This document shows, one piece after another, positions 35,613-43,618 of a stretch of DNA of 64,000 nt (the stretch's first letter is position 1; every line of letters starts with the position of its first letter). Location: assembly GCA_963693305.1 (NCBI GenBank), contig OY855905.1, positions 47,269,895 to 47,333,894 of the forward strand, read 5' to 3'. The position numbers and the translations under genes were made by a program. The notes under the pieces are model-generated. The model did not search any database and was not told the origin of the DNA. It saw only the letters and a program-made list of their open reading frames with translations. Source of the stretch: Meandrina meandrites (lineage: Eukaryota > Cnidaria > Anthozoa > Scleractinia > Meandrinidae).

Positions 35613-36180
35613 AAGAGTTTTAATTGTTAAACAACTAAGATAAAAGCGCAGATGACAGATAGGTACGTGGATGTTAAGTGAAGATCAACTGTAACTCCTT
35701 TATTTTAAGAGAAGTATTCAGGTTTTTATTGTTACAATGCTTTAGTTACAAACTTTTCTTGTAATGATTGTAGGTTACATTCGAAGGGATACGAGGGAGC
35801 AGTTACCAGGGTGATATCGCAATAGACGATTTCCTGTTGGTCTCGGGATCTTGTTCCTCGAGTAAGTACATACGGAAAACTTATACGTGTTTAAAACGAA
35901 CTAGTAACAATTATTTTCACCGTGAGACACTCAACTTGTCTGTATGGAAATCCAAACGTGCAATTTATGAATCACAGAACGACACCAAAACTTATTCAAC
36001 AGTCTGAACTAACCGATGCTTTGTAGCATAGTTACAATACAAAGATAAGAAGAATGTATCATATAGTGCAGCACTGTAGTTTGTAGCATAGTTACAATAC
36101 AAAGATGAGAAGAATGTATCATATATTGATTACTATAGTAGACAAATTTCTTGCTTTTTTGTTCTATTACAGATCCATAG
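10002..36180 (+). CDS. Gene 2: secreted chymotrypsin-like protease with five MAM domains
   Basis: The spliced model has 22 exons. Their lengths sum to 3162 nt, a single closed frame of 1053 residues plus stop. Order: signal peptide; zymogen peptide with SR|VIGG; chymotrypsin-family domain with His70, Asp120 and Ser219; then five MAM domains at about residues 275-427, 428-580, 581-738, 739-896 and 897-1051; then a two-residue tail. The residue six before the active Ser is Ser ([10 protein letters not shown]), which points to chymotrypsin/elastase-type rather than trypsin-type specificity. MAM domains are extracellular adhesion or interaction modules, so the product is probably secreted and tethered to a matrix or a partner. 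All module joins are phase 1. The weakest point is the join from the protease exon to MAM1 (donor GTTTGG). If it is not used, a short protein would stop at 12692-12694 and the MAMs would need another start. No transmembrane segment is seen. Confidence 0.82.
13285..13305. repeat. Poly-C tract
   Basis: About 21 consecutive C in intron 6 of gene 2. Similar tracts occur at 38719-38741 (C) and 39768-39789 (G), the last in an intron of gene 3. Confidence 0.95.
14292..14954. mobile_element. Harbinger-like MITE with TAA target duplication
   Basis: The left end AGGCCTGTTTACATGGAGGT and the complement of the right end GGGCCTGTTTACATGGAGGT form long inverted repeats (more than 40 bp with few differences). 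They are flanked by TAA at 14289-14291 and 14955-14957. The 663-bp interior is GC-rich and lacks a transposase. The 3-bp TWA-type duplication and the GGGCCTGTTTACA terminus suggest a PIF/Harbinger derivative. It sits in the intron between the protease exons and MAM1 of gene 2. Confidence 0.75.
15444..15595. repeat. Fold-back element
   Basis: Arms of about 45-50 bp (TTATTCGATGGTTTAGCATA on the left, the complement of TGTTAAACCATCGAATAA on the right) flank a GC-richer centre. No coding capacity is seen. It lies in intron 6 of gene 2. Confidence 0.75.
15682..15797. repeat. Second fold-back element close to the first
   Basis: Outer arms AACAATTATCCTGC and GCAGGATAATTGTT, continuing as imperfect inverted sequence through TATCG(C/T)CTGAT, flank the GC-rich loop GACGAGGCCGTAGGCC. 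It is of the same type as the fold-back 90 bp upstream but unrelated in sequence. Confidence 0.7.
16405..22094 (+). CDS. Gene 2 MAM domain 1 (3 exons)
   Basis: Exons are 16405-16536, 19944-20185 and 22010-22094 (132, 242 and 85 nt; phases in and out 1). The domain begins [15 protein letters not shown], includes [12 protein letters not shown], the [10 protein letters not shown] core and [18 protein letters not shown], and ends KKCGGG. The four Cys expected of a MAM domain are all present. Its first intron contains the diverged TTAA-family copy and the 367-bp element at 17988-18354. Its second intron holds a minisatellite, a SINE-like unit and a fold-back. It is close to identical to MAM2. Confidence 0.9.
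17548..18425. mobile_element. Diverged relative of the TTAA-flanked element, interrupted by another MITE
   Basis: The sequence opens with the palindrome GGACGTTCGCGCGAACGTC, shares blocks with the elements at 1096-1669 and 34858-35521 (for example GGGGATCACCG and CGCAACGGCTAC), and is interrupted by the insertion at 17988-18354. A matching copy lies in the MAM2 intron at about 23862-24372. Outer boundaries are uncertain. Confidence 0.5.
17988..18354. mobile_element. 367-bp MITE with proven empty site
   Basis: Terminal inverted repeats AGGGAGTTTAAGAA... and ...TTCTTAAACTCCCT are followed inward by ACCACGACGGCGACGG-type sequence at both ends. AAT is duplicated at 17985-17987 and 18355-18357. 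The duplicated MAM2 intron reads straight through this point (GCAAGCAATGTTAACG near 24290-24303), so it preserves the uninserted site. No transposase is present. Confidence 0.85.
20400..20720. repeat. Minisatellite, about 45-55 bp unit
   Basis: Six or so tandem units alternate the motif GGGGGTGATAATCCCCCAGG with GAGGTG(C/A)T(A/C)ATCCTC. Both sub-motifs are themselves small inverted repeats, so the tract is a string of potential hairpins. It lies in intron 2 of MAM1 and is absent from the matching MAM2 intron. Confidence 0.8.
21103..21175 (-). repeat. tRNA-like sequence, SINE head
   Basis: On the minus strand an A-box-like TAGCCTAGTGG (21168-21158) and a perfect B-box GGTTCGAATCC (21125-21115) are spaced as in a tRNA. 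The anticodon arm is an overlong GC-rich stem, so a working tRNA is unlikely. A tRNA-derived SINE fragment is the better reading. Confidence 0.5.
21400..21918. repeat. Long inverted repeat in MAM1 intron 2
   Basis: The arm at 21400-21468 (TAGCTGTAAGAGTAAAGAAA through ACGTTGCTCAAAAACGCC) recurs inverted at 21847-21918, with about 380 bp between. The MAM2 intron has the inner part (AAACGCCAAAC onward) without the second arm, so the inverted structure is specific to this copy. Confidence 0.75.
22756..22894. repeat. Fold-back element
   Basis: Arms of about 60 bp share GATATGAATTTTATGTTC and GGCA(A/G)AAACGA(C/T)ATCTC in inverted orientation around a short loop TCGTTCGCTGCGCTCA. It sits between MAM1 and MAM2 of gene 2. 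Confidence 0.8.
23122..25723 (+). CDS. Gene 2 MAM domain 2 (3 exons; recent duplicate of MAM1)
   Basis: Exons are 23122-23253, 24980-25221 and 25639-25723 (132, 242 and 85 nt, identical sizes to MAM1). Coding differences from MAM1 are few (for example SGR for SGG, ERGASE for EPGASE, SSYTG for SSFTG). All four Cys are kept. Flanking intron sequence is also duplicated, so the event was a segmental duplication rather than exon gene conversion alone. The first intron carries the tRNA-containing inverted insertion at 24408-24901. Confidence 0.9.
23862..24372. mobile_element. Diverged TTAA-family relative in MAM2 intron (uninterrupted twin)
   Basis: This matches 17548-18425 apart from the 367-bp insertion there. 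It opens with the same GGACGTTCGCGCGAACGTC palindrome and keeps the CGCAACGGCTACCTGCCC block. It travelled with the MAM1/MAM2 duplication rather than inserting independently. Limits are approximate. Confidence 0.5.
24526..24597 (-). tRNA. tRNA-Thr(GGT)-like gene, left arm copy; possibly a SINE-borne tRNA
   Basis: The 72-nt sequence folds as a cloverleaf: acceptor GGCTTCA/TGAAGCC, D arm GCTC...GAGC, T arm ACGGG-TTCGAAT-CCCGT. The anticodon loop reads CCGGTAT, giving GGT. Base 33 is C rather than the expected U, and the anticodon stem has one mismatch. GGT anticodons are rare in eukaryotic nuclear tRNAs, so this may be a tRNA-derived repeat rather than a working gene. Confidence 0.45.
24757..24828 (+). 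tRNA. tRNA-Thr(GGT)-like sequence, right arm copy
   Basis: This is an inverted twin of the copy at 24526-24597, with the same anticodon loop CCGGTAT. It carries one change in the D-arm side (CACAGCTC) and an acceptor-stem mismatch (GGCTTCA/TGAAACC). It is followed by CCTGATTTTTTTT, a possible Pol III terminator. It is more likely a decayed copy. Confidence 0.4.
26576..27105. repeat. Direct and inverted copies of a TCCGCGGACAAATAT repeat
   Basis: The block GGAAAACTGTTCG...GTCCGCGGACAAATATC...GCATATTTCCGCG(T/C)CAAAT occurs at about 26576-26658 and again at about 27023-27105. Between them, 26957-27073 forms an inverted repeat around GCTCACAGTGTTCCTCGAGC, with arms GCACGGATATTTG and CAAATATCCGTGC. 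It lies in the intron between MAM2 and MAM3. No coding function is seen. Confidence 0.65.
27104..27249. repeat. Fold-back element
   Basis: Arms of about 65 bp (TTATTTGCCGGC at the outer left, GCCGGTAAATAA at the outer right; inner GAAAATGCTGCCC and its complement) flank a loop of about 16 bp. It directly abuts the previous repeat. Confidence 0.8.
28068..30447 (+). CDS. Gene 2 MAM domain 3 (3 exons)
   Basis: Exons are 28068-28202, 29726-29967 and 30351-30447 (135, 242 and 97 nt). The domain starts [16 protein letters not shown], has [30 protein letters not shown] and [20 protein letters not shown], and ends GSCTSIP. All four Cys are present. MAM3, MAM4 and MAM5 form a subfamily distinct from MAM1/MAM2 and match MAM-B of gene 3. 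Flanking introns resemble those of MAM4, so module duplication included introns. Confidence 0.9.
31054..32413 (+). CDS. Gene 2 MAM domain 4 (3 exons)
   Basis: Exons are 31054-31188, 31699-31940 and 32317-32413 (135, 242 and 97 nt). Sequence is very close to MAM3 ([47 protein letters not shown]). The last exon ends with donor GTGAGT directly after CCATTTA, one base different in placement from MAM3 but keeping phase 1. Four Cys are present. Confidence 0.9.
32478..32550 (-). repeat. tRNA-like sequence, SINE head
   Basis: On the minus strand A-box-like TAGCTCAGTGG and B-box GGTTCAAATCC lie about 35 bp apart inside a tRNA-like segment (32550-32478). The stems are imperfect. It lies in the intron between MAM4 and MAM5 and is most likely a tRNA-derived SINE fragment. 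Confidence 0.5.
33138..35861 (+). CDS. Gene 2 MAM domain 5 (3 exons)
   Basis: Exons are 33138-33272, 34135-34376 and 35774-35861 (135, 242 and 88 nt). The domain starts [16 protein letters not shown], continues [18 protein letters not shown] and [14 protein letters not shown], and ends [20 protein letters not shown] then GSCSS. Four Cys are present. Its last exon is 9 nt shorter than those of MAM3 and MAM4, like MAM-B of gene 3. The second intron hosts the TTAA-flanked element copy B and an ATT microsatellite. Confidence 0.9.
33827..33921. repeat. (TCAA)n microsatellite
   Basis: About 95 bp of uninterrupted TCAA repeats lie in the first intron of MAM5. The open frame reading SINQ repeats across it is not a gene. 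Confidence 0.95.
34858..35521. mobile_element. TTAA-flanked non-autonomous DNA transposon (copy B, longer)
   Basis: The 664-bp element runs from TTAAGGACGTTCGCGC to GCGCGAACGTCCTTAA. It is closely similar to copy A at 1096-1669 and carries about 90 bp of interior that copy A lacks. No transposase frame. It lies in intron 2 of MAM5. The two similar copies about 34 kb apart imply activity after the family formed. Confidence 0.85.
35539..35611. repeat. (ATT)n microsatellite
   Basis: About 72 bp of ATT repeats follow the right end of the TTAA-flanked element copy B. Confidence 0.95.
36020..36127. repeat. 60-bp tandem duplication
   Basis: TTTGTAGCATAGTTACAATA occurs at 36020 and 36080, and similarity continues to GAATGTATCATATA in each copy. 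It lies in the last intron of gene 2. Confidence 0.85.
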
Positions 36181-36395
36181 TATTTTTGGGCGAGGAAGCA
36201 TTGATGGCAACATGACAGACAAAACAACAGCAAGCAAATATAAATTAAAAACTCGCACCTTTAAAAATAACATTAGAGATTGCGCTAACAAAGATTGGTT
36301 TAATTCCTACTTAGTAAATGATCAGTTGTAAAGCTTTCAAGGGCCACCTAATTTCCATGAAAACTATTCATGATGTAAGGTAAATTTGAAATAAA
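36173..36395 (+). other. Gene 2 terminal exon, 3' UTR and polyadenylation signal
   Basis: After acceptor TATTACAG (ending 36172) the phase-1 reading completes Asn-Pro-stop (TAG at 36178-36180). An AATAAA hexamer lies at 36390-36395, about 210 nt downstream. The 8-nt coding part closes the summed frame exactly, which supports this as the end of gene 2. Confidence 0.7.
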
Positions 36396-39228
36396 GGGTG
36401 CGAAAAATTGCGAGGTTTCTGAGAGATTTTGATCGCCGAAGCCAAGAAAGTATTACTAAACATCATCTTGATTTGGAAAAACCTAATTTGCATTTACTTT
36501 CTACACACTAATTTACATATGCGATTTATAAAACCGGTTTCGTCTAAGACCTCGTCAGTTGATCGCTATTCAAAATTTGAATATAAACATACGTCATGTA
36601 GCAACACACGAAAAATAACTACTCGACACCAGGTCCTTATTATTTGTGACCTGTCTGCTCAACAACTCGGACTTTAAACCCTGTCTCCTTGATCTCTCTC
36701 ATGTATCGGTGTTTAAGCTAGCTGGAAGCCTGGTGTTGTTTGCAGTTCTTGTACCAGATCTCACGCTTTCTCCGTTTCTCTCGTACTCGGTCCAACTTTC
36801 TCCACTCTCTTGGCCTGTACAACGCCGTCTCACCACTTGCGTCTAGTTCTATCAGACGGTTGTACCAAAGCTGATTTTACCACTTCCGTACGAAACTTCT
36901 GATTGTAACCGGAGTACTGGAGTCACAACATCATGTGGTTGAAATGGGCAACAACAGTTTCCCAAGGAAGCTCTCTACTCCAGTTGAGAAATATTCTCAA
37001 CACCTCTTGTGTTAGTATTGTTCTCTTGCAGTTCCATGGTAAGACTGATCTTGCATTAATCAAGGATCTGCAGGAAACATCTTTGTAGAAAAACTCATGC
37101 AGCACCACACTGACCGGTCGCCTTTTTCACCCTCTACTTACCTGTTCTTTTTCAAAACCCAGACCTTTAAGTCAAGTATGGGAAGTTTTCCATCTCTGTG
37201 CTGTGAAGGGTAATCGACTTAAAGCTCGATAGCGAGTGAATGCTGTTTCCAACTGGACCAGGGGCATACATCTTCTATCCGCTTCCACGTCTTTCTCTAA
37301 TTCAGCAACCCGCTCACCATCAACATCAACAAACCCAATACAAACACAAGAAGTGTTGAGAATATTTCTCAATTGCAGTAGAGAGCTCCCTTGGGAAACT
37401 GTTGTTGCCCATGTCAACCATATGATGTTACGACTCCAATACTCCGTCATATTTAAACAGAGAAAAATCACCTCTACAAGTTTGTTTGGACTCGTCGTAT
37501 TTTGTTATCAATGTCTGAGGATCGAACAGCTCGCAGTGGAAAGCTTCAAAACTTACAAGCTTAATTTCATGACTCACATTAAGATTTAAGCTTGCATAAG
37601 CTCAAATGTCAACGTTACCTTGTTCTAAGTGAAAGGGTTTGCTCGATCTTGTTGTTTTTCTGTGTGATTTTAGGAAGGAACATTCGTTCCGCCGGCTACC
37701 TGTAAATTTAGCTTCGCACCTCAGTTAAAAATTGTCCAAGAATTTTGCCCACTATGTCATAAACGAATAGTAACCTTTTCCTCGTAAAATTTAGGATTTC
37801 AACATCACGCGTCTTTTAGAAGTACTTCTGGAAACACGCTATAGATATCATTAAATTACTCGGCCCCGTGAGATTACCTATACAAACCCAAATGCTCTTC
37901 CCCAAGCAGAGTTAATTTCTGGAGTGTCGTATTTTACTAAACAGCACGCAAGGTAATATTTCACGAGTAACTGTCTCACTCTGATTTAAATGCCTTCCTA
38001 TATAACTCGAAAACACAAAGGAGGGCAGTAAAATAACAGAATATTTATTAAGGATAATTTTAAAGCTAATAAAGCATTTGGGTCCTTTGTGATTGCGTAC
38101 AATAAGTTGCAATGTGTCTACACAAAGGCACACACCATGTAAATATGCACATATCCGTGACATTAGACATGCTAAGCGTGCTGTGTTTGCGTGTTGTGAG
38201 CGTGCTATCACCTTTGTCCCTGTTTTCCCGTGGAGGGTCACTTATGGCGAGAATTCGGATTTGAAAAGAATATTCTCCAATAAAACTAAAAGTACAACTT
38301 TTTTTCCACTACTGTGGTAGTTATTTACTACCAGTAACCACATGTCCTCTTAGAGGGCTTTTATTAATTTTGAAATGTAACGCCGATTTTGAAAGGGGCA
38401 GTACGCAGTTGATAACAGTTTATCATGTACCCCAATTCTTCAATAGGCAGAAGTGGGAAAGGATGATAAACAGTTTGTTAGAACTTCTTTTGAATTTGCC
38501 GCCATAATTCATACTCTGGGGAAGGCAGGCAAAACGCAGTAATTTAACTTGTTTGGGTGATTTGAAACTAAGTTTACCAATGATTATGGCTGAAATTATT
38601 TTTCGTGGCAAAGCTACGCTAGCCGCTTAGAGGAAATGATCCACTCAAAGATGCAAGACATGAGGTTAATGTTTACGCACCTATATGTCTGTTGGTAGGG
38701 CAACTGTGTTTTTTGTCCCCCCCCCCCCCCCCCCCCCCCCTCCCTCACCCTCCTTTATTTTATGTTGTACTCAGAGGCGAAGGTCATGATTTTGCATGTT
38801 TATTATCTTTTGAGGGGCCGATGATAGAGGAAAAAAGTCTAAAAACTAGGCAATTCTTTTTCTTTAAAATATTGATTGTTCCAGGAAAGAAAACATGTAA
38901 GAGGACAAGTGCAGGGCAAAAAATAGCCAAACGTTCAACCCAAGGTAGCATGATGTTTCCCTGTGAGATGCAGTCTGAGGAAAGTCGTTACAGGGTCCTT
39001 TTTTCTATTTCATGTGTCATGTAACTGGGCCTAAAATTACGACAGTTCAAACATTGCTGCTAATCAATGTGTTTCTTACCTTATTACATGTCATTTGTCG
39101 AGACTCTTAATTGATAATAACGGTGAGTAATAGCTTAAGATGTGGTCACCTAAGAAGGTGGGAACATGACAGTTTACGACCCACTTAATTGAGATTATAA
39201 CACTCGCATAATTATCTTTTTCAATGCC
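36396..39228. other. Convergent spacer between genes 2 and 3
   Basis: No host exon is recognised. Contents: retroelement-like remnants at 36920-37450 and a poly-C tract at 38719-38741. The rest is unassigned AT-rich sequence. Confidence 0.5.
36924..37450. pseudogene. Degraded retroelement-like coding remnants in inverted copies
   Basis: About 85 bp at 36924-37010 (minus strand) recurs inverted at 37349-37435 (plus strand). Both read EVLRIFLN.SRELPWETVV in an open frame with adjacent stops. This kind of segment resembles a region I associate with cnidarian retroelement polyproteins, but no catalytic motif is visible, so the assignment is tentative. The inverted duplication itself is certain. 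Confidence 0.35.
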
Positions 39229-39234
39229 TTTATT
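39229..39234 (-). terminator. Gene 3 polyadenylation signal
   Basis: TTTATT on the plus strand is AATAAA on the minus strand, about 100 nt beyond the gene 3 stop codon at 39337-39335. Confidence 0.55.
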
Positions 39235-39334
39235 GATATTTTGCCCACAATATTATTTTATTTTCTTCCTTTTTCCATGAAGAAGTAGGTCTTAACTTAA
39301 TCACCACCAAAAATCGATTACAGGCTAGTTTCGG

Positions 39335-42300
39335 CTAGTTCTTGGACATTTCGCCGTTGATCCAGCCCAGCAAGAATTTCACCTTTGCGTAGACCCCAAA
39401 CTTCCCAGGACTAGCACATCCATAACCCCAGCTAGTGGCGCCATGAACATAGAACTTCCCACCAGTCTCGCACACCATCGGTCCACCACTATCCCCCTGA
39501 CAGGAATCTATTCCACCCCGATCCAGTCCTGCGCAGACCATGGAGTCATGGATTTTTCCTGGGTAGGATTTATCGCAGCGGGCGCGGCTGACCACTGGAA
39601 CCTGGACTTGCTGAAGGTAGTCTGGAGTGGCGCCTCCGGAAGCAAGTCGGCCCCAGCCCGTTATCCAGCATTTGGTACCATCAGTTGGCGCAGCCACTGC
39701 TTGAGGGAGACACACTAGATTTACGTGCCTAGGGGAGGGACAGGATAACTAAGCAGAGTACAATGGAGGGGGGGGGGGGGGGGGGGGGGAGGAGGCGCAG
39801 GAAAATACTGTCAGCGCTATTTACAACACGCTACAATTAAGGATAAAATATTTTTATTCAAAAAATATTTTATCCCACTAAATATTTTATCCCACTTCGA
39901 GGGAGGCACGGTCACCTGATGATTACTTAATGTGTTTTATTCACGATTGAGAGGTTTGGAGTTGGAGCGCTGGCAAGACTGCATTAGGTTCTTATCAAAA
40001 ACGAATTGTCCTCAAAGTGGCTCTGTTCACCGAGCTTTAACAGCAGCTTAAGGTGACTCGTCTTTGGCATTTTATTACACCAAGCCCGATGGTGTTGCTG
40101 ATAAACGTTAACTATAAACTAGTAAAATATTTAACTGTCAACAGAGTCAGTTCCAAATGACACCAAAATTTGTTGCCATTTCAACGTGAAAAGAGGTAAA
40201 AAACGCATTTTCACCCTTTGAAGCTGATAGAACTACATGGTGAAAATATTCTTTTGTTTATATTGTTCTCTAAATGGAAAAAAGAAACATTTTTTACCAG
40301 GTTAAAATAATATTCGGTAAGGTTTAAAGCCTCCTTAAACTTATGAATACAGGGCTACGAACCCTACCGACAGACTTATTTTAGAATTTTTTAATATGTA
40401 TAATAACTTTATAGTAATAAGAGAAGAAAAGAAATGCCAAAGGGGCGTCAGCATGGAGGAACCTAATCCTCATATAAAGCTGACCCCTAAAGATAAGAAT
40501 TTGTATATAATAAAAGTTTACAAAATTTTTTCTTGTACTAATCTTATACTAGACGATTTCTATCAACGGAGAGCTTTTAAGTTATTAGCACAAAAGAAAT
40601 AAGAAATAAGATATAATTATTTGACCACTCTTGACGTCACCATACTATCAAATTCTTTGGAAAAAGCGACCTCAATTTGTCCATTCAACACAAAATTTGT
40701 ACTAAAAAACAATCCTCAACTTTACTAATGCAGCTGTGATAGAAAGGAAAAGTCTGGAATGTTGAAACCATTGCGAGTACCTTAAAAGGGTGCCATCGAA
40801 CTGTTAGGGAAACATGGCAAAAAAGGACTGGCGTGCCATTCAGCGAAGTGACTGGAGGTGGGCGCTTCTTTTTGCGCTTCTTTTTACTGAATTAATCCAT
40901 AGACGATCGTTGTTTAATCTGTTTATATTCATTTTGAGGTATCAGACAATTAACTTACCCTCATTTGCTTCTAAAGACGATCGATCTTTTATAATAGTCT
41001 TATAATATAGTGGGAAGAATTACTAATGAGGATTGGTTGAGACAGAGGGCATTTTTCATTGACTTTGGCTTGCCGGGGAAAAATAGCTTAAACCTGATTG
41101 GACGAGCAGGAAAGCTACTCGTCTCTTATTAGCTGAGTGCGCTGCAAAGAGTTCGCTTCTTTGAGGAGGGATTTTGAGCAGCAATTTCAAACACAGTCCC
41201 CGATTGTACGTCGCTTAGAAATTAGGATTCAGTTTCCCGAGTTATTCGATGAAGTAGTGGAGACCGGTTTATAGTTTAAAACGAAACTCTGAAAGCCGAG
41301 TTTCTGAAAACATTAATTTATCAATTTTGCCTTCTGTGTCATAAACAAGTAATCGTGTGTTTTAACTTAAAATGAAGGATTAATTTCACTTGTTTTTACG
41401 GAAGATACGGAGATTGCAACTTCTGACAATACGCATGATACTAATTCTGATTTTACTCTGTCCTTTGCGATCATCCATACCAGTTGAGGTATGTTATCAC
41501 CTCTGTAGAAAGCTTTTTATACATTTATCACTCTCTCTATAAAGGACCACTAACAACCACCGTTTCGTGGTGAAATACGTGTGCTGCTGCTGTAAAAACA
41601 CCAGAAATATCACGGAAATTACCAATATAAGATAAGTAACTAACTTTGTAAGCTGAGCTGGCTTTTCCAGTTTGAGTAAGGCGATGTCATGACTGTAGGT
41701 CGTCGGCTTGTGGTATGATGGGTGAGTGATCACCTTGCTTACTTTGATGTCCTGTTCACTGCCAACGGTGTTAACACGTCTGTGGGCGCCAAGTCTTGAA
41801 GAAGCAAAAGATAAGTTAATTCGTTAAATGATTAATGGCTCGTGGGATCGATCGAGCGAGCGAGCGAGCGAGCAAGCGAGCAAGCGAGCGAACAATTGAT
41901 TATTGACTTAATGATTCGCTCATTTTTTTCATGATTTATGATTAATTTTAACTTTCAGTCAATCAGTCAGTCCGCCAGTTAGTCCGTCAGTCGGTTATGT
42001 ATGTATTCATTCATTCATTCATTCATTCATTCATTCATTCATTCATTCATTCATTCATTCATTCATTCATTCATTCATTCATTCATTCATTCATTCATTC
42101 ATTCATTTTTTTTTATTTATTTATTCATTGAACGTCGGCGTCCAGCAAGCACTCTTTTTAAACCAGGTGGGGCTGAAACATTTGCCTTATTGTGACTTTA
42201 GGTAAATCAACGGAAAATATCACGTTTCTATCTCGTCTTCCTCTGTTTGTCTTAACAATTTACAGCAACGTGATGCAGTAGCCGAGTGGCATGGAGCACC

Positions 42301-43217
42301 ACAATTCACGCGTTCCAATTCAATCACTGTTAAATTGTTGTGCCCCTAAATGGAAAAAACTCACTTTGCTCGCTCAAATCATCTCTACAACTTCTCATCA
42401 TGGCTCTCATTTAGACCTGAGGTGTTTCGGCAAATAAGCTATTGTTGCTCTAAAATGAACGCCATTAAAGGGGCAGTATCACGAAAGGTCTTCTAAGCGT
42501 TTGTGTAAACTAAGCTAGAATTATAAAGATGCACTCACTGATCAGCAAAATAACCTACAAACGATAAAGAAGTCATAAATTCGCCCTCTAAGATGTAAAA
42601 AATCCATAATCACTGGCTTTTTAGTGATTTTTCTCCAAGTAACACTGTCAAACTTGAAAACATCGGCTCGACGTTTTTTAAGTCTTACACCACTTCTTTC
42701 CTACCCATCTGTAGCCAAACTAATTTTAAACGATTTCGTGACCAGGACAGTGTGTTTTAGCAAGGCTACGCAACTATTGGTGGATTTCCAATTAATACCA
42801 AAACCTTAATTCGATTTTCAAGTAGCACTAAGTCGTGATGAGACTCAGGCCAGGCCAGACGTTTCAACATTGCAGTTATTGCGCCACGAGAAAAAACTGG
42901 AAGATAGTGACTAATTTAGCTGCTATATATTTTGCATTACCAAAGCAATAAACATGACTGCAGATATGCAGTACTTGAGAAGAAACTTCATTTACTATGT
43001 TTTAAGGTTAAACATTCGTATTACCTAATGACGATAGAGCTGGGTGATTTTCCGCGGACACAGTGAGTCGCTGTGAGTATCCACCGAGGATGGATTAAGG
43101 ACCCCCCGCAGTAAGGGAACCCTGAAGTCGTACGTAGCTGAGCCTGCCAAGGCCAGTCACCATGTTTAGCATTAACACCACCGACAATCCTGGTTTGTGG
43201 ACGGATGCCGCAAGAAC
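39335..43217 (-). CDS. Gene 3 module: C-terminal trypsin-like protease domain (3 exons)
   Basis: Exons are 43217-43025, 41794-41645 and 39728-39335 (193, 150 and 394 nt). The domain begins [14 protein letters not shown], has ATHC with His694 (Thr where Ala is usual), HDIALLKL with Asp743 and [10 protein letters not shown] with Ser837. Asp six residues before the Ser indicates cleavage after Lys/Arg. The middle exon uses donor GTTAGT and the last exon starts inside [10 protein letters not shown], which restores the family consensus. Cys645 and Cys763 could keep the light chain attached after activation. It is a different subfamily from the N-terminal protease. Confidence 0.87.
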
Positions 43218-43540
43218 CTATGGGACAAAGTCTACGATAGCATTCAATTTAAATTATTATAATTAAGCTGTCTTCCTGTATGTCACCCACTTTTCATTGC
43301 AGCACCTCACCTGACCATTCCAATTTGAATACCGGTTGGCTTTTATATTATTAGATGCACAATGCAAGGTACGTTAGTCTGTGTGTGTATCAAATGATGA
43401 CGCTTTTATGTACTTCTCAGTTAAAAGGGAAACCTAACCCCTTTGTGTGATGCTATGTAAATAAGATAATTATGTTTGTATATATCACGTCTGTTTGACT
43501 CTGTCTTCATGATGCTGATACCACTGTGACGACGACGAAA

Positions 43541-43618
<78 letters not shown>

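Noticed and set aside
36646..36846. 66-codon open frame rich in Leu/Ser/Pro
   Set aside because: No recognisable domain and no exon context; it may be part of the retroelement remnant next to it.
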